A stretch of DNA of 57,660 nt from Clostridium sp. D43t1_170807_H7 (GCF_015555905.1 NZ_JADNLK010000018.1:1-57660), one strand, 5' to 3'. Numbered from the stretch's first letter, positions 21,613 through 33,121 are shown. Numbers and translations: made by a program. Notes: a model not told the origin generated them from the sequence alone.

Positions 21613-22356
21613 CTAAAAGCTTTTAAAATACATTTCTATTAGTGAACTTCCATAAAGGCATGCTATTATTCCACCAATTGCTAAATAAGGTCCAAAGGCT
21701 ATTTCAGATTCTTTATCCTTAAGTTTAAAAATTAAAATGAAACCAGCTACAATTCCGCCAAGAATTATAGCTATAAATAAAGTAACTATAATACCTTTAA
21801 TTCCCAAAAACAATCCACAAATCAATGCAATATCAATATCCCCTTCACCCATACCATGCGTTAAAATAACTATAAGATATATAACTCCAAATCCAATAAA
21901 TCCACCAGCTACATAATCCCAAGGTATTGATTTAGTTTCTATGCACTCCAAAGCAAGAAATAATACTCCTGCTATTACACCAAATATAACTGTTGAGTTA
22001 TAAACATATTTAGTTTCAAGATCAATAAAGCCTATTACTATTAATAATGATGCAAATAAGCAGAACTTAAAGCAATCTACCGTAAATCCAAATTTAAGAT
22101 AAATCAATAAATACAAACATGCGTTTAAAGCTTCAATTAATGGATATTTTATAGATATCTTCTCCTTACATTTCCTACATCTACCACCTGAAAATATATA
22201 ACTAAAAATAGGTATCAAATCTTTAAGCTTTAAATTATATCCACAACTTATACATTGTGACTGTGGAAAAGATATTGATTCTTCTCTAACAATCCTATAT
22301 ATGCAGACATTTAAAAAGCTCCCTATAATTAATCCTAATAATATTACTAAAATCAT
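21613..22356 (-). CDS. pilD: Type IV prepilin peptidase / N-methyltransferase (A24A)
   Basis: Membrane aspartyl protease that cleaves class III signal peptides of type IV pilins or pseudopilins. 247 residues with about seven or eight transmembrane segments. The N-terminal GSFLNVCIYR precedes a cytoplasmic zinc site (CISC ... CRKC, residues 35-65). The two catalytic aspartates are in GFIDLETKYV and GEGDID (GxGD-type). No pilus genes are in the window, so it acts at a distance. Confidence 0.92.
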   Translation of the reverse strand: MILVILLGLIIGSFLNVCIYRIVREESISFPQSQCISCGYNLKLKDLIPIFSYIFSGGRCRKCKEKISIKYPLIEALNACLYLLIYLKFGFTVDCFKFCLFASLLIVIGFIDLETKYVYNSTVIFGVIAGVLFLALECIETKSIPWDYVAGGFIGFGVIYLIVILTHGMGEGDIDIALICGLFLGIKGIIVTLFIAIILGGIVAGFILIFKLKDKESEIAFGPYLAIGGIIACLYGSSLIEMYFKSF

Positions 22357-22386
22357 TTCAATTATTACTCCTTAACATAATAAAAT

Positions 22387-22420
22387 ATTACTTAATTAAT
22401 AATATTGTTAATTAAGTAAT
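22387..22420. promoter_or_regulatory. Perfect inverted repeat upstream of pilD
   Basis: ATTACTTAATTAA / TTAATTAAGTAAT, 13-bp arms with an 8-base spacer, about 30 bases upstream of the pilD start codon. There is no U-run, so it could be an operator or an mRNA leader hairpin rather than a terminator. Confidence 0.4.
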
Positions 22421-22511
22421 ATTAACTAATTCTTAATTTAGTCATTATACCATTATTTGGTTTTATTTTCTATAATTTATTATAATATATGCAATCTAAA
22501 TCCTTATACTG

Positions 22512-22542
22512 AAATAAAAAGAGGATCCAAATCTGAATCCTC
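22512..22542 (-). terminator. Terminator of groESL
   Basis: Minus-strand stem GAGGATTC / GGATCCTC with a 6-base loop, followed by TTTTTATTT, about 45 bases after the groEL stop. Confidence 0.8.
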
Positions 22543-22586
22543 CTTATTTATATACAATTATAAATATTATTTACTTTTGCACTTAA

Positions 22587-24221
<1,635 letters not shown>

Positions 24222-24232
24222 TTACCTCCCAA

Positions 24233-24517
24233 CTATTCTACTATTGCTAATATATCATCTTGTTTTAAAATTATATATTCTTCACCGTCAACCTTTACGT
24301 CTGTCCCTGCATATTTAGAATATAATACCTTATTTCCAACTTCTACGTCCATAGGAACTCTCTTGCCTTCTACCATTGCCCCAGGTCCTATTGCAACAAC
24401 CTTTGCTTCTTGTGGTTGCTCCTTTGCTGTTCCTGTTAAAAGTATTCCACTCTTTGTAGTTGTTTCAGCCTCTAATTTTTGTATTACCACTCTATCACCT
24501 AATGGCTTTATATTCAT
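24233..24517 (-). CDS. groES: Co-chaperonin GroES (Hsp10)
   Basis: 94 residues. [17 protein letters not shown] start, mobile loop [35 protein letters not shown], and a final [12 protein letters not shown]. It caps the GroEL ring. First gene of the operon, with the start placed 8 bases after GGAGGG. Confidence 0.98.
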   Translation of the reverse strand: MNIKPLGDRVVIQKLEAETTTKSGILLTGTAKEQPQEAKVVAIGPGAMVEGKRVPMDVEVGNKVLYSKYAGTDVKVDGEEYIILKQDDILAIVE

Positions 24518-24543
24518 AAATAAACCCTCCTATATTTTCATTA

Positions 24544-24570
24544 TTAGCACTCACTTCATTAGAGTGCTAA
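24544..24570 (-). promoter_or_regulatory. CIRCE operator (HrcA site)
   Basis: Exact consensus inverted repeat TTAGCACTC - 9 bases - GAGTGCTAA, between the promoter and groES. HrcA is the known repressor of such sites; its gene is not in this window. Confidence 0.98.
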
Positions 24571-24583
24571 CATCTTTATATTT

Positions 24584-24612
24584 ATAATATAATTTTAGTT
24601 GCAATCTTTCAA
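24584..24612 (-). promoter_or_regulatory. groESL promoter
   Basis: TTGAAA (24607-24612) and TATTAT (24584-24589) on the minus strand with a 17-base spacer, immediately upstream of CIRCE. Confidence 0.75.
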
Positions 24613-24748
24613 CAATTACTTTCTATATTATTACCTTACTAAGGTCAAATATTACTAATTATTCTAATTTATTTTCACTTTACTTTGTTTTCCATTATTT
24701 TTCTAATGTTTTTCTATATATAAGATAATATTTTATTTCATATATAAA

Positions 24749-24786
24749 AGCTATGAATTTACTTTAAAATTTCTAAACTCATAGCT
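24749..24786 (-). terminator. Terminator of the hydrogenase-like gene
   Basis: Stem AGCTATGA / TCATAGCT with a long AT-rich loop, followed on the minus strand by TTTTATAT. It lies 43 bases after the stop at 24829. Confidence 0.6.
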
Positions 24787-24828
24787 AGTTATAATTTTTC
24801 AAATTTCCCTTTTCTCTAAGAAAATTAT

Positions 24829-26316
24829 TTATCTTTCCAAATTGACATCCTCAAATTTATCAAGAGTTTCATTTTTAAGAACTGCCTTAATAGTTGTTCC
24901 ATTATTTATTTTAGTAAATGCTGCTTTTGCCCTAAGTGGTGGTACTATTGTTCCTGCTCCATTAATACATCCGCCTTCACACATCATACCTTCAATAAAG
25001 TTTCCAGGTAATTTTCCCATTTTAGCAAGCATCATTGTCTTTTTACAATCAAGTCCTGATACTTGAACTGACTTAAACTCAACCTGTACTCCTGAATCTT
25101 GTACATAATTCTTAATAGCTGCTGTTAATCCACCAGCTGCACCAAATCCTCTTCCAAATACAGATGCATCATTAACATTTTCTTCTTCACATTGAAATGG
25201 ATTAACATCAAATGCTTCAAATAAAGCAAGTAATTCTTCAAAAGTTAATACATAATCAACAGCATCGGCTATTCCTATTCTAACTGCTTCCCCCTTCTTA
25301 GCTGTACAAGGTCCTATAAATACAACTTTTGCTTCTGGATCGTTTTTCTTAATAAATCTAGCAGCTGCAACCATTGGAGAAACTGTTCCAGAAATTCTCT
25401 CTTTTTCAGTTGGATTAACTTTTTCAATAAAACTTAAGAAACCTGGACAACATGAGTTTGTCATATATTTATCCCCATTTTCCATCCTTTTCACAAATTC
25501 ATTAGCTTCATGAACTGTAACTGCATCGGCTCCTAATGCTGCTTCTATCATATCTTCGAATCCAAGGGCTTTAATAGCATTTCTAACTTTTCCATAATTC
25601 ATAGTTGGTCCAAATTGTCCTGTTATAGCAGGTGCAACTACTGCATACATTTTTCTCTTTCTTCCTAATCTCTTAGCAACTGGAACTATTAAACTCTTAT
25701 CTGAAATAGCTCCAAACGGACATGCTCTCATACATGAACCACAATTAACACACATTTTTTCTTTAATCATAGCCCTTCTATCATCTGGATTTATATCTAA
25801 GGCCCCTGTTGGACATGCTCTTTTACATGGTCTCATAACCTCTGATATTGCATCATAAGGACATGCTTTTTTACATCCTCCACACTCTTTACATAATTCT
25901 TGATTTATATATGCTCGTCCATTAACAATTGTTATAGCTCCAAAATTACATGCTCCTTGACATCTATGTGCAATACAATTTCTACATGAATCTGTTACAT
26001 TAAATTTATTTATAGGGCATCTATCACAAGCTGCTTCTATAACATAAATAATTTGCTCATCTGGTCTAATATCAATTAGTGATTCTTCTGCATTATCACC
26101 ATTAGCTAAATATCCAGCCGCAAGCTTGGCTCTTTCTAAAACTATAGCTCTTTCCTTATAAACACAACATCTATATTGTGCTATATCTCCCTTAATAACC
26201 TCATATGGAACTTTTTCAATACTTTCTAAAGTAATATTATTATCTTTAGCAAGCCTTGCAACCTCTGTTAATACCTCATGCTTTAATTTTTTAAGCTGGG
26301 TTTCGAACTTAAACAT
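24829..26316 (-). CDS. [FeFe]-hydrogenase catalytic-domain protein with ferredoxin-type clusters
   Basis: 495 residues. After an N-terminal region without a clear motif, there are several Fe-S motifs: CDRCPINKF...CRNCIAHRCQGACNFGA, CKECGGCKKACP...CKRACPTGA, and CVNCGSCMRACPFGA. The H-cluster domain has all three motifs with their cysteines: NSCCPGF (L1), GPCTAKKGE (L2) and CEGGCINGAG (L3). L1 ends in F not W, and the L3 tail is GAG rather than the GGGQP of classic HydA. It therefore looks like a group-B-type clostridial enzyme. It probably exchanges electrons with ferredoxin and makes or consumes H2. The start at 26316 follows GGGAGTGG. Monocistronic. Confidence 0.85.
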   Translation of the reverse strand: MFKFETQLKKLKHEVLTEVARLAKDNNITLESIEKVPYEVIKGDIAQYRCCVYKERAIVLERAKLAAGYLANGDNAEESLIDIRPDEQIIYVIEAACDRCPINKFNVTDSCRNCIAHRCQGACNFGAITIVNGRAYINQELCKECGGCKKACPYDAISEVMRPCKRACPTGALDINPDDRRAMIKEKMCVNCGSCMRACPFGAISDKSLIVPVAKRLGRKRKMYAVVAPAITGQFGPTMNYGKVRNAIKALGFEDMIEAALGADAVTVHEANEFVKRMENGDKYMTNSCCPGFLSFIEKVNPTEKERISGTVSPMVAAARFIKKNDPEAKVVFIGPCTAKKGEAVRIGIADAVDYVLTFEELLALFEAFDVNPFQCEEENVNDASVFGRGFGAAGGLTAAIKNYVQDSGVQVEFKSVQVSGLDCKKTMMLAKMGKLPGNFIEGMMCEGGCINGAGTIVPPLRAKAAFTKINNGTTIKAVLKNETLDKFEDVNLER

Positions 26317-26500
26317 ATCACCACTCCCTTTCACCTGTATACCACTTCTAATTATACAATATTTTACCATCAGTAACCAACCTTTCATAATTTTCTGATG
26401 ATTTCATTTACCTAATTTTTTTACATTATGAGACATATTTTTTAATATAATAATCAGTTATTTGATAAAAAATTTAAACATTTTTTTACTATTTATATAT

Positions 26501-26531
26501 AAAAAAGCCTTATGAAATACAAATTCATAAG
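26501..26531 (-). terminator. Terminator of the M28 peptidase gene
   Basis: Minus-strand stem CTTATGAA / TTCATAAG with a 7-base loop, then GGC and six Us, 20 bases after the stop codon. Confidence 0.85.
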
Positions 26532-26550
26532 ACTCATTAAATCTAAAACT

Positions 26551-27618
26551 CTAATAAACTTTATTCTCACTCTTTATTATAAAATCAACTAAAGCATCCT
26601 TAATATTATCTATTAATTCAAAATCAACTATAGACATATTATCTTCTTTACTATGAACAATACCGACTATTCCATCTTGACCAATTACTAAAGATGCATC
26701 ATTTCCTTTTCTAAATGACATATGGTCACTACTACCTACAATTCTACCTTCCTCATTTCTAGCATATGGAACCATTTCATAATAAACTTTATCCTCATCT
26801 AATACTTCTATAAAATCATCATATAATTCTTGACATAATGGATTAGTATTTTTAACTGCTAAACCTTCATTGCTTTTGATACCTACACAATCAATATTTA
26901 TATTATACCAATCTTCATAACTGTCTTTAAAATCTTCTACAAATTTTGAACTGCCTATTAAACCTAATTCTTCTGCATTAAAAGCAGCAAAAATTATATC
27001 ATGTTCTGGTTTCTCTTCTTTATAATATTTAACTAAGTCTTTTGCTGACTCAAGCAATACTGATATTCCAGAAGCATTATCAATGGCACCTTGAATTTTT
27101 GTTACTTTTATTTGAGAAGATTCACTACTATTAGATGACTCTTCTAACTTTTCTCTTACAGTAACATGATCAAAATGAGCTGAAATTACAACTGCTTTAG
27201 AACTATCTTTGCCCTTTATTACTCCAATTATATTATTTACATTATTATCATTCTCTTCATTAGGATTAAATATAGATCTCATTTCTTTATTTAAATAAAC
27301 CTCATGATAAAAACTACCATCATTAAATGGATCTAAACCTATAGCCTCAAAGTAATTTTTTATAAATTCCGCTGATCGAGTATTCTCATCAGTTCCAACA
27401 ACTCTAGATAAGTATTCATCTGATGTAAGTTCTTCCATTATACTTTCTATATCTAATTTTTCAGGATTTTTACCTGCTTCAGTACTTAACTGTTCTTCGT
27501 AATCAATTACTCCTCTACTAGATACAACTTTATCTACTACACCGCTACATCCAGTGAAAAGTAAATTCAAAACTAATACACTTGATATAATAGATATTAA
27601 TTTATTTCTTATGTTCAT
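26551..27618 (-). CDS. M28-family zinc aminopeptidase lipoprotein
   Basis: 355 residues. A lipoprotein signal peptide has lipobox LLFTGC (Cys at about 23). The peptidase domain carries the di-zinc ligands: SAHFDH, GAIDNASG (bridging Asp), NAEELGLIGS (catalytic Glu and metal Glu), the aspartate of NIDCVG, and GSSDHMSF. A polar insertion lies between the first two motifs (KLEESSNSSESS). It is expected to be an outer-surface aminopeptidase that supplies amino acids. Monocistronic. Confidence 0.9.
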   Translation of the reverse strand: MNIRNKLISIISSVLVLNLLFTGCSGVVDKVVSSRGVIDYEEQLSTEAGKNPEKLDIESIMEELTSDEYLSRVVGTDENTRSAEFIKNYFEAIGLDPFNDGSFYHEVYLNKEMRSIFNPNEENDNNVNNIIGVIKGKDSSKAVVISAHFDHVTVREKLEESSNSSESSQIKVTKIQGAIDNASGISVLLESAKDLVKYYKEEKPEHDIIFAAFNAEELGLIGSSKFVEDFKDSYEDWYNINIDCVGIKSNEGLAVKNTNPLCQELYDDFIEVLDEDKVYYEMVPYARNEEGRIVGSSDHMSFRKGNDASLVIGQDGIVGIVHSKEDNMSIVDFELIDNIKDALVDFIIKSENKVY

Positions 27619-27722
27619 AATACTCTCCCTTAATATATTAAATTCTACTCTTTTCCCTTTATATTCTCCATCTTATATTAAATATATTCTCACTTTTAAT
27701 CTGTTAATTTGTACAAAAAATA

Positions 27723-27762
27723 ATACACAATAATAAGCCCATTTTAACTCATCATTGTGTAT
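27723..27762 (-). terminator. Terminator of ogg
   Basis: Stem ATACACAAT / ATTGTGTAT, then TATTTTTT on the minus strand, about 55 bases after the ogg stop. Confidence 0.75.
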
Positions 27763-27817
27763 ATTCTTTATAAACTAAAACTAAAATTAGTTTTCTAGTG
27801 ATTTTCTCTAAATATAA

Positions 27818-28741
27818 CTATTCAACTTTAATATTGTTTTCTCTTGCATAATAGAATAAATATTGTTGAGCAAGTCCTGCAAGTTCTCCAAATTTCTCTC
27901 TACCAAAAACTCTTATTTTATTTAATGATACATCTGGTGCTAAATAAAAATGAATCATTGCTCTTTTTATCCATACATCAACAGGGAAGGCTGAATGTTT
28001 ACTCATTGAAAATAACATTATACAATCTGCAACCTTAGCTCCTACCCCCATAAAATTTTGAAGTGCCTTATGACACTCATCAACAGGTAACGATTTAATA
28101 TATTCTAAATCAAATTGTTTTAATTCTTCATTTAAAGTTCCACTCTTTTTAGCTTCAATTGCAGCATTAACTTTTGATATAGTATCTATTATGTATTTAC
28201 TTCTGAAAGATGCTCCTGTTTCTTTTATTTCTTCTAAAGTTGCTTCTTTTAATTGTTCTGGAGTTGGAAATGCATAGTATATATTTCCCTTGTATTCAAT
28301 TTTATCTCCCCATCTTTCAGATATCTTTTTAATAGTTTTCATTATTGAAGGAATACTATTTCTTGCAGATATTATGAAACTTATTAACATTTCGAAAGGA
28401 TCTTGATTTAATATTCTTATACCATAACCAAATTCAACACTTTTCTTTAAAAGCTCATCTTTTGATAATTCTTCTTTTACCTCTTCATAATTCACATTTA
28501 AATCAAAGTAATCTTTCCATATTTCATCAAAATCTTTCATATTAGTATTAAGAATTGTTACTGTACTTCCTTCTTGGACCACCTCTATAACTCTTCTATA
28601 TGCAACAATTATGTAATTTGTATCAGTAATTCTTTCCCATCTAAAACATTGCCCACACTCTAATATTTGCTTTATATTAAAATCTTTAACATTTTCTAGT
28701 ATTATTGAATTTTCTTTTTCTATTATATTTGTATAATTCAT
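27818..28741 (-). CDS. ogg: 8-oxoguanine DNA glycosylase/AP lyase (OGG1 type)
   Basis: Excises 8-oxoguanine opposite C. 307 residues. The N-terminal OGG_N domain shows ILECGQCFRWER. The helix-hairpin-helix includes FMGVGAKVADCIMLF, whose Lys corresponds to the catalytic Schiff-base lysine. PVDVWIKRAM carries the essential aspartate. Eukaryote-like OGG1 enzymes of this type are common in clostridia, which often lack canonical fpg/mutM control. Monocistronic. Confidence 0.93.
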   Translation of the reverse strand: MNYTNIIEKENSIILENVKDFNIKQILECGQCFRWERITDTNYIIVAYRRVIEVVQEGSTVTILNTNMKDFDEIWKDYFDLNVNYEEVKEELSKDELLKKSVEFGYGIRILNQDPFEMLISFIISARNSIPSIMKTIKKISERWGDKIEYKGNIYYAFPTPEQLKEATLEEIKETGASFRSKYIIDTISKVNAAIEAKKSGTLNEELKQFDLEYIKSLPVDECHKALQNFMGVGAKVADCIMLFSMSKHSAFPVDVWIKRAMIHFYLAPDVSLNKIRVFGREKFGELAGLAQQYLFYYARENNIKVE

Positions 28742-28926
28742 TTTTTCACCTCATTATGACACTAACGGACTTTTATCATTTATACTTCTATTGTTTCAAA
28801 ACTTTTATCTTTATATTCTAAAGATAAATATTATTAATTAATAATTTATATCTTTAATGCTATATTAAATGACTTTCTTTTTCAATGTTTTAATAATATA
28901 AACTTTAAAATTTATTATAAAATAAA

Positions 28927-28958
28927 CCATTATAGTTTCTACCCCCTAACTATAATGG
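28927..28958 (-). terminator. Terminator of the C_GCAxxG gene
   Basis: Minus-strand stem CCATTATAGTT / AACTATAATGG, 10-base loop, then TTTATTTTAT. It is about 78 bases after the stop codon. Confidence 0.75.
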
Positions 28959-29035
28959 CTTATTTATGAAATACAATTAATTATTCTAATAGATATAGAT
29001 TATAATCTTAAATTTATAATAATTATTAAATCTTC

Positions 29036-29458
29036 TTATCTATTAATTGAATATACATTTTTATATTCTTCAATTATATTTTCTAATACTTCAGCCGATA
29101 CTCTCATCATTTTAGAACATCTTGTTTCATTTTCATAATACTTCTCCTTTAGAGTAATACAATCTAAAGTATTCATTCTATAATTAAATTCATTTAAAAA
29201 TTTTGAAGTCATTTCTCTAACATGAGGACTTTGATGTCCCCTTTCTGTAGTAAACATTACTCCTAATGCTGCTATAGCTCCCGTTGCTGCACCACAAACA
29301 CTACCTATAGTCATTCCTCCACCAAATGATGCCATTGTCATTAAAGTTTGTTTTGAAAGATTTAAATCATAAACTTCATTAGTAGCTAAAAGTATACATT
29401 CGGCACAATTTAAATCATACTTTTTATCATAATATTTCATTGTAGTTTCTAATAACAT
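29036..29458 (-). CDS. C_GCAxxG_C_C family redox protein
   Basis: 140 residues. The spaced cysteines of the family are visible: NCAE, GSVCGAATGAIAALG (the GCAxxG-like core), LDCITL, and RCSKMM. The family is thought to bind a metal or take part in redox or electron-transfer chemistry, but no activity is established. It lies next to the PH-domain gene on the same strand with a 37-base gap, so probably an operon. Confidence 0.85.
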   Translation of the reverse strand: MLLETTMKYYDKKYDLNCAECILLATNEVYDLNLSKQTLMTMASFGGGMTIGSVCGAATGAIAALGVMFTTERGHQSPHVREMTSKFLNEFNYRMNTLDCITLKEKYYENETRCSKMMRVSAEVLENIIEEYKNVYSINR

Positions 29459-29495
29459 TTAATCAGTCTCTCCCTCTAAATAAATCCTTATCTAC

Positions 29496-29876
29496 TTATA
29501 AAGTTGCATATTCATTTATAAGGTTAAATACCTTTCTAAGCAGTTGATCCATATTTTTTCCTCTTAAGAATTGCATCTCTATTTCTATTCCCCCTGTTAG
29601 GAATAACTTAATTTCAGAATCAATATCAAAATGTCCTGCTGTTTCTATTGCATAAGTTACTATTTTATTATAAGGTATTGCATAATACTCAGTTTTTTTT
29701 CCAGTAATCCCTTGTTTATCACATATTAATACTTTTTTATCTGTAAATAATGCTGCATCCCTAACAGTCTTTACAGCAAATAAAGCTTGTTCATTTCTAC
29801 CTACAAAAGACATTAATGACTGTGGTATTTCTATTTCTCCATAAAAATTAAACACTCTCTTACTACTTTCTTCCAT
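29496..29876 (-). CDS. Bacterial PH-domain protein (PF08000 type)
   Basis: 126 residues forming a single pleckstrin-homology-like domain. Conserved segments: VLICDKQGITGKKTEYYAIPY, ETAGHFDIDSEIKLFL, EIEMQFLRG and a C-terminal helix. There is no signal or membrane segment. Ligand and role unknown; B. subtilis-type relatives occur as stand-alone proteins. AGGAGG precedes the ATG. It is upstream of the C_GCAxxG gene. Confidence 0.85.
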   Translation of the reverse strand: MEESSKRVFNFYGEIEIPQSLMSFVGRNEQALFAVKTVRDAALFTDKKVLICDKQGITGKKTEYYAIPYNKIVTYAIETAGHFDIDSEIKLFLTGGIEIEMQFLRGKNMDQLLRKVFNLINEYATL

Positions 29877-29938
29877 ACCTAAATTCCTCCTTGATGTATA
29901 TAAACATCATAAAATTTTATCACAATTATATCATAAAA

Positions 29939-29978
29939 CACTAAGAGGTAACTACCCGTCAGCAGTTACCTCTTAGTG
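29939..29978. terminator. Strong bidirectional hairpin
   Basis: Perfect 15-bp inverted repeat (CACTAAGAGGTAACT) with a 10-base loop and TTTTA on the minus-strand side. It lies in the 354-base gap between the butyrate operon and the PH-domain gene and probably insulates them. Confidence 0.75.
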
Positions 29979-30230
29979 TTAAATTAAAGCGCATTTTTCG
30001 TTTTATTCTTTTTAAGTATATTAAAATCCAAATATTTTATAACAGCATACTTAAATAAACATTTTCTTAGAAATATCTAAAACTCAGATTACTAATTCTC
30101 TATTTTTTTAAACATATAAGCAAATATTTCAACAACTTAAAAGAACATTTATCCTTTTAAGTCCTAATTGTATTTTTTATAATTTAAAGTTACAAAGCTT
30201 AACTTTTAAGCTTCACTTTTATAACTTCAA
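29979..30230. other. Gap downstream of hbd
   Basis: Non-coding and AT-rich. It holds a hairpin at 30187-30227 (AAGCTTAA / TTAAGCTT with outer AAGTTA / TAACTT) just after the hbd stop codon, and ACTTAAAAG / CTTTTAAGT around 30135-30162. Both could end the butyrate operon transcript, though neither has a good U-run. Confidence 0.45.
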
Positions 30231-31079
30231 TTAAGCATTATAGTTGTAGAATCCTCTTCCAGTTTTTCTACCTAACCATCCTGCTCTAACATACTTTCTT
30301 AAAGTGCTACTAGCTCTATATTTATTATCTCCTGTTTCATTATATAAAACATCCATGATAGCTAAACAAACATCTAATCCAATTAAATCTCCTAATGCTA
30401 AAGGTCCCATTGGGTGATTTGCACCAAATTTCATAGCTGTATCTATATCTTCAACTGATGCAATTCCTTCTTGAAGAATAAATGAAGCTTCGTTAATCAT
30501 TGGAATAAGTATTCTATTAACTACAAATCCTGGTGCTTCTGCAACCTCTACTGGTTCTTTACCAATTGCTAAAGATAACTCTTTAACAGCATCAAAAGTC
30601 TCTTGTGAAGTAGCCATACCTCTTATAATTTCAACAAGCTTCATTACTGGAGCTGGATTAAAGAAATGCATTCCTATAACCTTTTCTGGTCTACCAGTTG
30701 CTGAAGCAACCTCTGTTATTGATAAAGAAGAAGTATTTGAAGCTAAAATAGTTTCTGGTTTACAAATCTTATCTAACTCCGCAAATATTTCTTTTTTAAT
30801 TTTCATATTTTCAATTGCAGCTTCAACAACTAAGTCACAATCTGCAGCTAAATTCATATCAGTAGTTCCTGAAATTCTAGATAATATATCTTCCTTAGTT
30901 TCCTCTGTCATTTTTCCCTTAGAAACTAATTTAGATAAGTTCTTGTTAATTCCAGTAAGTCCTCTTTCAACAAATTCATCCTTTATATCTCTAACTATAA
31001 CTTCATAACCTTTTTGAGCAAAAGCTTGAACTATTCCAGCACCCATAGTTCCTGCACCTAAAACAAAAATCTTTTCCAT
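30231..31079 (-). CDS. hbd: 3-hydroxybutyryl-CoA dehydrogenase
   Basis: NAD(P)H-dependent reduction of acetoacetyl-CoA to 3-hydroxybutyryl-CoA. 282 residues, the clostridial length. Rossmann motif [10 protein letters not shown], catalytic [17 protein letters not shown] (His of the His-Glu pair), [18 protein letters not shown], and a C-terminal [11 protein letters not shown]. Last gene of the butyryl-CoA cluster, 196 bases after etfA, so it may have an extra internal start or processing site. Confidence 0.97.
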   Translation of the reverse strand: MEKIFVLGAGTMGAGIVQAFAQKGYEVIVRDIKDEFVERGLTGINKNLSKLVSKGKMTEETKEDILSRISGTTDMNLAADCDLVVEAAIENMKIKKEIFAELDKICKPETILASNTSSLSITEVASATGRPEKVIGMHFFNPAPVMKLVEIIRGMATSQETFDAVKELSLAIGKEPVEVAEAPGFVVNRILIPMINEASFILQEGIASVEDIDTAMKFGANHPMGPLALGDLIGLDVCLAIMDVLYNETGDNKYRASSTLRKYVRAGWLGRKTGRGFYNYNA

Positions 31080-31275
31080 TATAACCTCTCTCCTTTATTA
31101 AGCGAAAAACTAAAAGCAACTCATTATTAGTTATTAACATAGAAATTAGAATTTAGAATTTTAAACATATTTTACTTCAAATAAGTACTTATTAATTTTT
31201 CACTTTATCAATTCTAAAATATCTGATCTTTTATTTATATAAGTTTATATTTAATACCATTTAACCCATACTATA

Positions 31276-32298
31276 CTAAATTCTACAAACTAACGGTTCT
31301 TCAGTTTCTACAGATTCTTTTAGTTTATTTATCATTTCTGGTATAACCTTATTTAAATCACCAACTATAGCATAATCAGCAACTTTCATAATTGGAGCAC
31401 TTTCATCTTTATTAATAGCTATTATCATATCTGATTCTTGCATACCAGCAACATGTTGAATTGCCCCTGAAATACCACAAGCAATATAGATTGTTGGCCT
31501 TACAGTTTTACCAGTTTGTCCTACTTGATAATCTCTTTCTATCCAACCTTTATCTACAGCACCTCTTGATGCACCAACAACTCCACCTAAAACAGTTGCT
31601 AACTCTTGTAATAATCCGAAGTTTTCTTTGCTTCCAACTCCTCTACCACCAGCAACTATAAATTTAGCTTCTCCGATATCAACAATATCTTTATTAGCTT
31701 TAACTACTTCTAAAACTGTAGTTCTAATATCTGATGCTTCTAAATGAACATCAACTTTTTCTATATTATAATTCTCTTTCTTTTCAGTTAACTTTGAGAA
31801 TACTCCTGGCCTTACAGTCGCCATTTGTGGTCTGTGGTTTGGACAAGCAATTGTTGCCATTAAATTACCACCAAATGCAGGTCTTGTTGCAAGTAAATCT
31901 CCATTAGTAACATCTACTTCTAAAGATGTACAATCCGCTGTTAATCCTGTTGAAAGTCTAGCTGCAACTCTTGGTCCTAAATCTCTACCTATGAAAGTAG
32001 CTCCAATAAATAATATACCTGGCTTTCTTTCATTTGCTAAATCACAAAGAACTTTTGTATATCCATCTGTCGTATAATTTTCTAATTCTTCATGTTCAGC
32101 TACTAGTATTTCATCAGCACCATGTTCACCTAAAATATCAGCTAAACAAGCTACATTATTTCCTAATAATACAGCAGTAAGATTAACTCCTAACTCATCT
32201 GCTAATCTTCTACCTTCTCCTAATATTTCTAAAGAAACCTTTTGTAATTCACCATTTCTTTGTTCAGCGAATACCCAAACGCCATTATATTCTGCCAT
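31276..32298 (-). CDS. etfA: Electron transfer flavoprotein subunit alpha
   Basis: 340 residues with an N-terminal WVFAEQRNGELQKVSLE domain and a C-terminal FAD domain with VAGGRGVGSKENF, GASRGAVDKGW, GQTGKTV and YIACGISGAIQH. It pairs with EtfB and butyryl-CoA dehydrogenase in the electron-bifurcating complex that couples crotonyl-CoA reduction to ferredoxin reduction. I place the start at the ATG at 32298 (GGAG six bases upstream). The ATG two codons earlier is possible. Confidence 0.97.
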   Translation of the reverse strand: MAEYNGVWVFAEQRNGELQKVSLEILGEGRRLADELGVNLTAVLLGNNVACLADILGEHGADEILVAEHEELENYTTDGYTKVLCDLANERKPGILFIGATFIGRDLGPRVAARLSTGLTADCTSLEVDVTNGDLLATRPAFGGNLMATIACPNHRPQMATVRPGVFSKLTEKKENYNIEKVDVHLEASDIRTTVLEVVKANKDIVDIGEAKFIVAGGRGVGSKENFGLLQELATVLGGVVGASRGAVDKGWIERDYQVGQTGKTVRPTIYIACGISGAIQHVAGMQESDMIIAINKDESAPIMKVADYAIVGDLNKVIPEMINKLKESVETEEPLVCRI

Positions 32299-32326
32299 AT
32301 TCATCTCCAATTACCCTCCTACTATC

Positions 32327-33106
32327 TTAGATATAGTGTTTTTCTTTTAACTTTCCTAAAACATATGCTACTGCTTCTGGAGCTGATTCTTTAACAATTT
32401 CTCCTGCGCCCTTAGCTTCTTTAGTCATTGACTTTTTAACCTTTGTTGGTGAACCCTTTAACCCTAGTTCTTCAACTGGTACATCAATATCTGCTGCAGT
32501 CATCATTTTTACTTCTTTATTTACTGTATCAAATATATATTGAACGTTCATATATCTTGGATTATTTAATTCCTCAATTGCTGTTAAAAGAACTGGAGTT
32601 TGAACTTTTATTAATTCATATCCATCCTCTAATGCTCTATTAACTATTAGTCCATCTTCCTCAACCTTAACATCTTGTACATATGTTACTTGAGGAACAT
32701 TTAAATGCTCTGCTATTTCTGGTCCAACTTGTGCAGTATCTCCATCAATAGCTTGTCTTCCAGCAAAAATTATATCGTATTCTAATTCTTTAATTGCTGC
32801 TGCAATTGCTTTTGAAGTTGCTAATGTATCAGCTCCTCCAAATGCTCTATCAGTTAAAAGTATAGCTTCGTCAGCTCCCATACATAAAGCTTCTCTTAAT
32901 GCATTCTTTGCTTGAGGAGGTCCCATGCTAATTACAGTCACGTGTGCCCCATAATTGTCTTTTAATTGTAATGCTGCTTCTAAAGCATGTTTATCTTCTG
33001 GATTTATTATTGAAGGAACACCATCTCTTATAAGAGTTCCTGTTTTTGGATCAATTTTTACAACAGTTGTATCTGGTACTTGTTTTAAACAAACTACTAT
33101 CTTCAT
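32327..33106 (-). CDS. etfB: Electron transfer flavoprotein subunit beta
   Basis: 259 residues. KIVVCLKQVPDTT start, ADTLATSKAIAAAI, AGRQAIDGDTAQVGPEIAEHL (bifurcating-type EtfB FAD/AMP region) and a C-terminal arm. It forms the EtfAB heterodimer with the next gene (spacing 16 bases) and serves Bcd encoded immediately upstream. Confidence 0.97.
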   Translation of the reverse strand: MKIVVCLKQVPDTTVVKIDPKTGTLIRDGVPSIINPEDKHALEAALQLKDNYGAHVTVISMGPPQAKNALREALCMGADEAILLTDRAFGGADTLATSKAIAAAIKELEYDIIFAGRQAIDGDTAQVGPEIAEHLNVPQVTYVQDVKVEEDGLIVNRALEDGYELIKVQTPVLLTAIEELNNPRYMNVQYIFDTVNKEVKMMTAADIDVPVEELGLKGSPTKVKKSMTKEAKGAGEIVKESAPEAVAYVLGKLKEKHYI

Positions 33107-33121
33107 TATTAAAGCCTCCTC

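Noticed and set aside
29979..30230. CRISPR array or leader
   Set aside because: No regularly spaced repeats anywhere in the window.
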